Source: JBBITW01 sp037440525
GTDB taxonomy: Bacteria; Desulfobacterota; BSN033; UBA1163
NCBI GenBank assembly: GCA_037440525.1
Contig: JBBITW010000208.1
Coordinates: forward strand, 1-6,016
DNA length: 6,016 nt
Direction of reading: 5' to 3'
Shown: positions 1-4,152 of the stretch, one piece after another
How the letters are laid out: every line of letters starts with the position of its first letter
How positions within the stretch are numbered: the first letter of the stretch is position 1
Position numbers and translations under genes: made by a program
The notes under the pieces: generated by a model
Database searches by the model: none
What the model was told of the DNA's origin: nothing
What the model saw: only the letters and a program-made list of their open reading frames with translations

Positions 1-2
1 GT

Positions 3-37
3 TCGGAATGACAGGAGAAGGAGCTCGGAATGACAGG
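3..37. repeat. Two direct copies of a 13-bp intergenic repeat unit
   Basis: TCGGAATGACAGG occurs at 3-15 and again at 25-37, a period of 22 bp, identical in all 13 positions. Read on the other strand it is CCTGTCATTCCGA, which resembles the core of dispersed intergenic repeats (TGTCATTCCGAG type) that are abundant in many Desulfobacterota and related genomes; that resemblance is from general knowledge. The array touches the left edge of the window, so more copies may lie outside. The identical copies are seen directly. Membership of a genome-wide family is inferred. Confidence 0.55.
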
Positions 38-220
38 TGGAGTAGGTTTTACTCTCCAACGGATACGTGAAAGTTCCTATAATCCCCTTATGTTCTTTGG
101 GGTGGAGGTAAGTATAGACTTTATCTTAGAATACCAGACTCAGAAGTTCGAATCCACCTGTAAAGAAGTCCTGAAAATAACCACAAAAAATTATCGAGCT
201 CTTGAAATTTCTATAAGAAT

Positions 221-240
221 AGTGTAACTAAAGTGTAACT
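221..240 (+). repeat. Short direct repeat AGTGTAACT x2
   Basis: AGTGTAACT lies at 221-229 and 232-240, 11 bp apart start to start, or about one helical turn. A related TGTAAC recurs at 291-296. Paired short direct repeats on one face of the helix about 120 bp inside a tRNA attachment core are what arm-type integrase or excisionase binding sites look like, but the copies are short and lie in AT-rich DNA, so chance is possible. Confidence 0.3.
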
Positions 241-280
241 GTTTCAAGCAAAAAAATTCAAAAAAAGCAGAATTATTCCA

Positions 281-308
281 AATAGGATTTTGTAACCTAT
301 TGTTTTTT
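281..308 (+). terminator. Weak rho-independent-like terminator
   Basis: AATAGG (281-286) pairs with CCTATT (296-301) across a 9-nt loop and is followed by GTTTTTT (302-308). The stem is only six pairs, four of them A-T, so the hairpin is weak. The run of six T supports termination of a transcript coming from the left. No clear gene precedes it in the window. Confidence 0.35.
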
Positions 309-354
309 CAAGTATTTTTAATTTAATGGGGAATCGCCTTTAAGAGTAATTTGT

Positions 355-399
355 TTCTTAATCCGTGTGCCGCCCGTTCGAGTCGGGCCAGGGGCGCCA
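355..399 (+). other. Isolated 3' half of a tRNA gene, probable attachment site
   Basis: Read as a tRNA, this is an anticodon loop TTCTTAA (355-361), the 3' anticodon stem TCCGT (362-366), a five-base variable loop (367-371), a perfect T stem GCCCG/CGGGC (372-376, 384-388) around the canonical loop TTCGAGT (377-383), the 3' acceptor strand CAGGGGC (389-395), discriminator G (396) and an encoded CCA (397-399). The bases before it (TTTGT, 350-354) do not pair with TCCGT, and no D arm or 5' acceptor strand (GCCCCTG would be expected) is present. Similarity therefore stops at the anticodon loop, a common crossover point for tyrosine integrases. Read literally the anticodon is CUU (Lys). A G discriminator is also usual in Arg tRNAs (UCU/CCU), and if crossover lies in the loop the identity is unresolved. 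Confidence 0.75.
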
Positions 400-465
400 A
401 ATAAGGGAATAATCAAATTTGCAGAAGAGATGGTAAGAATTATGTCAGAAATAATAAAAAAATAA

Positions 466-494
466 CTTCCATCTTAAATCATAGATGATGGAAG
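466..494 (+). promoter_or_regulatory. Leader hairpin abutting the uspA ribosome binding site
   Basis: CTTCCATC (466-473) and GATGGAAG (487-494) form a perfect 8-bp inverted repeat with a 13-nt loop. It ends directly before the Shine-Dalgarno sequence AAAGGAGG (495-502). In RNA such a hairpin could influence ribosome access or 5'-end stability; as DNA it could be an operator. The two upstream in-frame ATG codons (485 and 488) fall inside it, which argues against their use as starts. The structure is seen directly and its function is unknown. Confidence 0.35.
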
Positions 495-508
495 AAAGGA
501 GGAGAGAA

Positions 509-1012
509 ATGATTCCACAAATTAAAAAGATTCTTTATGCAACTGACTTAAGCAAAAATTCATCCTATGCCTTTTTGTATGCAGTAGATCTGGCAAAGAG
601 AAGAGAGGCAAAGATTGTAATACTCCATGTCATTGAACCCATTCCTGCTTATGTTGAAGCATATACTGGAATGACTGCTAAGGATAGGGAGAGACAAAGG
701 GAAGAGACTATAGAAATGATAAAAAAACATTTAGAGGAATTCTGCAAAAAGGCAGAAAATGAAATAGGCTCACCGTGCATGGAACTCATATCAAAAATAG
801 TGGTTTCTCAAGGGTACCCTCCGGAAGAAATCCTTAATACTGCTGAAAAAGAGGATTGTAACGTCATCGTTCTTGGAAACCACGGTAAGGGATTTTTGGC
901 CCATACCTTTTTAGGTAGTGTTTCAAGTTCAGTTTTAAATCGGACAAGAAAACCTGTTTTTATCATTCCACTACCTTCTGAAAAGGTTTCCCTTAATTGG
1001 AACGGAATATAA
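509..1012 (+). CDS. UspA-family universal stress protein
   Basis: A 167-residue single-domain universal stress protein, a cytoplasmic alpha/beta nucleotide-binding fold that is usually dimeric. The N-terminus KKILYATDLS (6-15) is the first beta strand with the conserved Asp (D13). The C-terminal signature G-2x-G-9x-G-S is intact (G123, G126, G136, S137), followed by the last strand KPVFIIP. This marks the ATP-binding subclass. An insert rich in charged residues (about 55-85) follows the second strand, as in many Usp proteins. I chose the ATG at 509 because AAAGGAGG (495-502) sits 6 nt upstream; ATGs at 485 and 488 would add eight residues (MMEERRRE) before the conserved strand and lack a good site. 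A strong hairpin follows, so the gene looks monocistronic. The precise stress role and ligand are not shown by sequence. Confidence 0.93.
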   Translation: MIPQIKKILYATDLSKNSSYAFLYAVDLAKRREAKIVILHVIEPIPAYVEAYTGMTAKDRERQREETIEMIKKHLEEFCKKAENEIGSPCMELISKIVVSQGYPPEEILNTAEKEDCNVIVLGNHGKGFLAHTFLGSVSSSVLNRTRKPVFIIPLPSEKVSLNWNGI

Positions 1013-1020
1013 TAGAGAAA

Positions 1021-1062
1021 AAGGAGAGTCTTTCTATACTCTTCATGAGACTCTCCTTCTTT
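1021..1062 (+). terminator. Hairpin terminator after uspA
   Basis: AAGGAGAGTCT (1021-1031) and AGACTCTCCTT (1048-1058) form a perfect 11-bp stem with a 16-nt loop, starting 8 bp after the uspA stop codon. The T-rich tail (CTTTCT) is short and interrupted. The stem is preceded by A-rich sequence, so it could also stop transcripts on the other strand. The strong stem and its position right after a stop codon support a terminator. Confidence 0.65.
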
Positions 1063-1114
1063 CTGAAAAGTTTCCTGCCTCAGAGAAATTTTATCTTTGT
1101 AGCCACCGATTAAT

Positions 1115-1135
1115 TGGATATCATTAACCTATCCA
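1115..1135. promoter_or_regulatory. Inverted repeat, possible activator site for the sigma-54 promoter
   Basis: TGGATA (1115-1120) and TATCCA (1130-1135) form a perfect 6-bp inverted repeat with a 9-bp spacer. Its centre is about 95 bp upstream of the start expected from the sigma-54 promoter at 1193-1208. Bacterial enhancer-binding proteins usually bind dyad sites at this sort of distance. I do not recognise the sequence as the site of a known regulator, and the arms are short. Confidence 0.3.
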
Positions 1136-1192
1136 TTACACATAATCACTTTAGAAATTTATAAATTTTTGAATGACATTCTTACAATTTTT

Positions 1193-1208
1193 TGGCATAT
1201 TATTTGCT
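1193..1208 (+). promoter_or_regulatory. Sigma-54 (RpoN) promoter of the PilZ gene
   Basis: TGGCATATTATTTGCT matches the sigma-54 consensus TGGCAYR-N4-TTGCW at every defined position: the -24 GG is at 1194-1195 and the -12 GC at 1206-1207, with the required 10 bp between them. Transcription should start near 1219, giving a leader of about 30 nt to the ATG at 1249. The only gene it can serve is the PilZ gene just downstream. Sigma-54 promoters need an ATP-dependent enhancer-binding activator; none is encoded in the window. Confidence 0.68.
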
Positions 1209-1248
1209 CTTTAGTTAATTAAAAATAATGTTAGAGAAAGGTCAAAAA

Positions 1249-1599
1249 ATGAATTATGCTCAAGAATATTTTTGGGATAGAAGGGAATCCCCAAGAATAG
1301 ATTTAGAAACCCAGATTACAATAAAGTCTCCAAATAGTCAATCTCTAATTCTTGCATGGATCGAGAATATATCCTGTGGAGGATTTAAATTAAAAGCTGA
1401 TATCCCATTGAATTTTAAAGATATTTTTCACATTGGGGATATTGTATCTTTTGAGACTTATGAGGATTTCTTTATGCTTAAGGGAAGTGGAGAGGTCAGA
1501 TGGACATCTCCAGAAGAGAATGAGGCGGGGATAAAATTCGAGGAAATCGACCCAAGAAGTAGAAAGTTTTTAAACTCCTTCCTTAGAATGTTTTCATAA
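1249..1599 (+). CDS. PilZ-domain protein, putative c-di-GMP receptor
   Basis: A 116-residue stand-alone PilZ domain. The two ligand-binding motifs of the family are present: RxxxR (R12 to R16, in DRRESPR) and the D/NxSxxG motif (N40, S42, G45, in ENISCGG). The rest alternates as expected for the six-stranded barrel, with GEVRWTSP (81-88) and EAGIKFEEI (92-100) as the usual late strands, then a short C-terminal helix. Both motifs are intact, so c-di-GMP binding is likely. I chose the ATG at 1249: AGAAAGG (1235-1241) lies 7 nt upstream, and the same AGGTCAAAAAATG start context occurs at the NUDIX gene. The in-frame ATG at 1228 would sit only about 9 nt from the predicted sigma-54 start, with no site. 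No output domain is present, so it must act on a partner protein, perhaps in pili, motility or secretion. No helix-turn-helix or membrane segment is seen. Confidence 0.88.
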   Translation: MNYAQEYFWDRRESPRIDLETQITIKSPNSQSLILAWIENISCGGFKLKADIPLNFKDIFHIGDIVSFETYEDFFMLKGSGEVRWTSPEENEAGIKFEEIDPRSRKFLNSFLRMFS

Positions 1600-1695
1600 A
1601 ATATTTTTCCACATTGATAATCTTCCATAATAATACTAATTCTGTACATTCATGGACAAAATGGTAAGTTCATATCGAATACCCTTTATTAAATT

Positions 1696-1724
1696 TTGCC
1701 ATTTATAAGGTGTAATGTTATTAT
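1696..1724 (+). promoter_or_regulatory. Candidate sigma-70 promoter for cinA
   Basis: TTGCCA (1696-1701) and TATTAT (1719-1724) each match five of six consensus bases and are separated by the optimal 17 bp. The start would be near 1731, leaving a leader of about 30 nt to the cinA ATG. The region is AT-rich, which raises the chance of a -10 match by accident. No terminator is evident between the PilZ gene and this site, so read-through from the sigma-54 promoter is also possible. Confidence 0.42.
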
Positions 1725-1760
1725 TTATTACTTAGATTCAAATTAAAATTGGATTAATTA

Positions 1761-2999
1761 ATGAGAAGGGCAGAGGTTATTGCAATTGGGTCAGAATTAC
1801 TATTGGGTCAAATTATAGATACGAACTCCCCCTATTTAGCAAGAATCCTTTCAGAAAACGGTATTGAGCTTATAAGGACTCAAACAGTCGGGGATGATTT
1901 TCATAGAATTGAAGAGGCCTTAAGTGAGGCAATAAAAAGATCTGAAATCGTAATTACCACAGGTGGTATAGGTCCTACTGAAGATGACCTGACACGTGAT
2001 GTGATTGCTCATATCAGTGGATGCCCACTTATCTTCCAGCCCCATCTCATGCAGCAGATAGAGGGGATTTTTAAAAGACGTGGTTTTCGAATGACAGAAA
2101 ATAATCGAAAACAGGCATATATCCCGTATGGTTCAATTCCAATAGAAAATCCTAAAGGAACAGCACCTGGTTTTATTGTTGAAAACAAGAATTATGTCAT
2201 CATATCGCTTCCTGGAGTCCCTCATGAGATGAAATTTTTGATGGAAAATACTGTTATTCCCTATTTAAGAAAAAGATTCAATTTAAAAGACCAAATTATT
2301 CATTATAAGGTGTTGCGTGTCTGTGGATTGGGAGAGAGCGCTATCGGTATTCAAATAAAAGATTTGATGAAACAAGATCAAAACCCTTCTGTAGGAACAC
2401 TTGCCTCAATAGGTGATATTAAAATAAGGATTACAGCGAAGGCAGATAATAAGGAGGAAGCCTCAAGCCTCATAGGAGGGGTTGAAAAAGAGATAAGAAA
2501 GAGACTCGGAAACCTGATATATGGTGAAGATGATGAAACTCTTCAAGGGAATATCTGCAAAGAAATGGAAAGGTTAGGGCTTAAGATTTCTGTTGTAGAG
2601 ACATTTACAGGGGGATTAATATCAAATAAATTAGCAAACACAGAGAGCCAATCATTTATTCAGGGTTTGATCCTATCATCAGAAATATCTATTCAAAGAT
2701 TTCTTAGGATATCAAAGGTAGAATTCGATTTTATTAATAACGACCCGAAACAATTAGCATCCCTTATGGCAAAAAGAGTTCGAAATGAATATGGGGGAGA
2801 ACTTGGCTTTAGTTGCCTTGGTAGAATATTAAATAAAGATTTTGAAGGTGAATATAAGATGGAGTCATTTTATTGCCTTGATACACCATCTGGATTAGAA
2901 AGCAAAGAATCTATATTGGGTGGAGAACTCTTGGCCATTAAAGAAAGGGCCTCTATTATTGCCCTTGATTTCATAAGAAAATATCTACTTTCTATTTAA
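1761..2999 (+). CDS. cinA: CinA-family protein with a degenerate deamidase domain
   Basis: A 412-residue protein with the standard CinA length and order. The N-terminal COG1058 (MoaB/MogA-like) domain spans about 1-170, with IGSELLLGQIIDTN (9-22), the signature TTGGIGPTEDDLTRD (66-80) and LPGVPHEM (150-157) all conserved; in studied homologues this domain cleaves pyrophosphate bonds, for instance in ADP-ribose. A linker domain follows (about 175-255). The C-terminal domain (about 258-412) corresponds to PncC NMN deamidase but is altered: the usual AESCTGG reads VETFTGG, with Thr281 where the catalytic Ser belongs, and the usual GIAGPxGG loop is replaced by unrelated sequence around 352-362. 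The ends of that domain still align in frame (TPSGLESKE...GGELLAIKERA), so this is divergence, not a frameshift. I infer an active N-terminal enzyme with a non-catalytic C-terminal domain. The ribosome site is weak (GGA, 7 nt upstream). The NUDIX gene follows after 26 bp. Confidence 0.9.
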   Translation: MRRAEVIAIGSELLLGQIIDTNSPYLARILSENGIELIRTQTVGDDFHRIEEALSEAIKRSEIVITTGGIGPTEDDLTRDVIAHISGCPLIFQPHLMQQIEGIFKRRGFRMTENNRKQAYIPYGSIPIENPKGTAPGFIVENKNYVIISLPGVPHEMKFLMENTVIPYLRKRFNLKDQIIHYKVLRVCGLGESAIGIQIKDLMKQDQNPSVGTLASIGDIKIRITAKADNKEEASSLIGGVEKEIRKRLGNLIYGEDDETLQGNICKEMERLGLKISVVETFTGGLISNKLANTESQSFIQGLILSSEISIQRFLRISKVEFDFINNDPKQLASLMAKRVRNEYGGELGFSCLGRILNKDFEGEYKMESFYCLDTPSGLESKESILGGELLAIKERASIIALDFIRKYLLSI

Positions 3000-3025
3000 T
3001 CTCAAAAAGTAAGTGAGGTCAAAAA

Positions 3026-3472
3026 ATGGTAAAGACCATTCGTTGTCCTAATTGCAACTATGAAATCGAGGTCTACCGCAATCCTATTCCGACAGTGGAT
3101 ATAATAATTGAAATGGAATCGAAAGGCATAGTCCTGATCAAAAGAAAAAACCCACCTCATGGTTGGGCAATACCTGGTGGTTTTGTAGACTACGGAGAAT
3201 CTCTTGAGGAGGCTGCATTACGGGAGGCAAGAGAAGAAACAGATTTGGAAGTAGAATTAATAAAACAATTTCATACCTATTCAGATCCAAAAAGAGATCC
3301 AAGACATCATAGTATTTCAACTGTTTATATAGCCAAAGCTAAAGGGATTCCTAAAGCTAAAGACGATGCTCAGGGGATTGGAATCTTCAATGAATCAAAC
3401 CTTCCATCTGAGATTGCATTTGATCATAGATTAATCCTCAAAGATTACTTTAAGAATCGTTCAAAAACTTAA
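3026..3472 (+). CDS. NUDIX hydrolase, ADP-ribose pyrophosphatase-like
   Basis: A 148-residue cytoplasmic NUDIX hydrolase. The NUDIX box GX5EX7REUXEEXGU is present at 52-74 (G52, E58, R66, E67, E70, E71), so the metal-binding Glu residues are complete; the usual Gly near the end of the box is Asp (D73), a tolerated variant. The N-terminus carries one CPNC motif (C7, C10) and then EVYRNPIPTVDIII, a layout found in NUDIX proteins annotated as ADP-ribose or NADH pyrophosphatase-like. There are no further cysteines, so a complete four-cysteine zinc ribbon cannot form in one chain. AFDHRLILKDYF near the C-terminus is also typical. Substrate cannot be told from sequence; the adjacent cinA gene makes ADP-ribose or a related nucleotide plausible. 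GAGG lies 7 nt before the ATG. Likely co-transcribed with cinA. The gene is convergent with gspB, 17 bp away. Confidence 0.88.
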   Translation: MVKTIRCPNCNYEIEVYRNPIPTVDIIIEMESKGIVLIKRKNPPHGWAIPGGFVDYGESLEEAALREAREETDLEVELIKQFHTYSDPKRDPRHHSISTVYIAKAKGIPKAKDDAQGIGIFNESNLPSEIAFDHRLILKDYFKNRSKT

Positions 3473-3489
3473 TTATATTCTGTAAATCC

Positions 3490-4152
3490 TTATCGAGGGG
3501 ATAAAGAAACTTCGAAGGTCTTACCGTTATAAAAAAATCTTACCTGATGGGGTAGTATTTCTAATATCTTTGCTCCTTGGATTTCAGAACCTTCTCTAAC
3601 AATCTTATCATTAATCATTGCAATACGCTCTGATGGTTCTTCAGACCAGGCAATTGCCGATATGGTAAGTGAGGGCGGAGAGATAATCTCCCTCTCCGTT
3701 GTCTTTTTTGATTCCTTAGGAAGCGAATCTAAATCCTTTCTGATAATATTCAGGTTCTCTCTTTCCTCTTTAGATTGGGGTACGGGTATTTTGCTTTCCT
3801 TTGGAGTCTGGATACTTATCGGAGTATCATTCTCCTTTTCTCGAGCTTCTTTGAATGTTTGTGGAGGTGGTGGTTGGTATTGAGGAACTTTTATTGTCTT
3901 ACTTGGCAAAGGGGCATCAATACTGGCAGGCGGTGATGATTTTGATAAAAGACCAAACTTTTCAATCAGGGTATAAGTGATAGCAGAAGCAAAGAGAGCA
4001 GTAACGAAAATGGCAATAAAATACCTAAGAAACCTTTTCTTAGAATGGTAGTAATCGGATTTAAGAATATCAGTAGCAATATTAATCACCCTTCTGCGTC
4101 GGTATGACTTTTCACGGTCAAGTTTTTTTAATGCATCGAGAATCAGGCTCAT
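3490..4152 (-). CDS. gspB: GspB/ExeB-like general secretion pathway protein
   Basis: A 220-residue inner-membrane protein of the GspB family. It opens with MSLILDALKKLDREK, the family's characteristic cytoplasmic N-terminus, followed by basic residues, one transmembrane helix (about 43-64), and a periplasmic Pro/Lys/Glu-rich linker (about 72-160, including PPPP at 94-97). The C-terminal domain (about 163-218: LTISAIAWSEEPSERIAMIND, then GSEIQGAKILEILPHQVRFFYNGKTFEVSL) is the T2SSB fold, which resembles the homology region of GspC. In Aeromonas, ExeB partners ExeA to assemble the ExeD secretin. Its start codon overlaps the gspA stop by 4 bp (ATGA), and GGGAG (4157-4161) lies 4 nt upstream, so translation is probably coupled to gspA. 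No other secretion genes are in the window, so the secretin served is unknown. Confidence 0.88.
   Translation of the reverse strand: MSLILDALKKLDREKSYRRRRVINIATDILKSDYYHSKKRFLRYFIAIFVTALFASAITYTLIEKFGLLSKSSPPASIDAPLPSKTIKVPQYQPPPPQTFKEAREKENDTPISIQTPKESKIPVPQSKEERENLNIIRKDLDSLPKESKKTTEREIISPPSLTISAIAWSEEPSERIAMINDKIVREGSEIQGAKILEILPHQVRFFYNGKTFEVSLSPR

Larger units (their letters stand above)
1..354. other. Gene-poor stretch, possible end of an integrated element
   Basis: No convincing coding region is found here. The only open frame on the + strand (30-227) begins inside the 13-bp repeat, lacks a ribosome binding site and resembles no family I know. The stretch becomes very AT-rich after about position 170. 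It contains the two repeat units at its left edge, a short direct repeat AGTGTAACT (221-229 and 232-240), and a weak terminator-like hairpin (281-308). It ends exactly where a tRNA 3' half begins. Because a + strand tRNA 3' half normally marks the far end of an element inserted in a tRNA gene, this stretch may be the right end of such an element. No integrase gene is visible, so this remains an inference. Confidence 0.3.

Noticed and set aside
78..83. Exact TATAAT hexamer
   Set aside because: No acceptable -35 sequence at 16-18 bp upstream and no supported gene downstream.
101..160. tRNA-like segment with GGTGGA...TTCGAATCCACC
   Set aside because: TTCGAAT looks like a T loop, but the flanks (AGAAG and CCACC) do not pair as a T stem, and GGTGGA would pair with bases at the wrong distance for an acceptor stem.
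30..227. A 65-codon open frame on the + strand
   Set aside because: It starts within the 13-bp repeat, has no ribosome binding site and resembles no known family. The later in-frame ATG near 90 also lacks a site.
419..446. Possible uspA promoter TTGCAG with TATGTC
   Set aside because: Only three of six -35 bases match and the -10 match is poor; not better than chance in AT-rich DNA.
485..508. Upstream ATG starts of uspA (485 and 488)
   Set aside because: They lie in a hairpin, lack a Shine-Dalgarno sequence, and add residues before the conserved first strand; the ATG at 509 has AAAGGAGG at ideal spacing.
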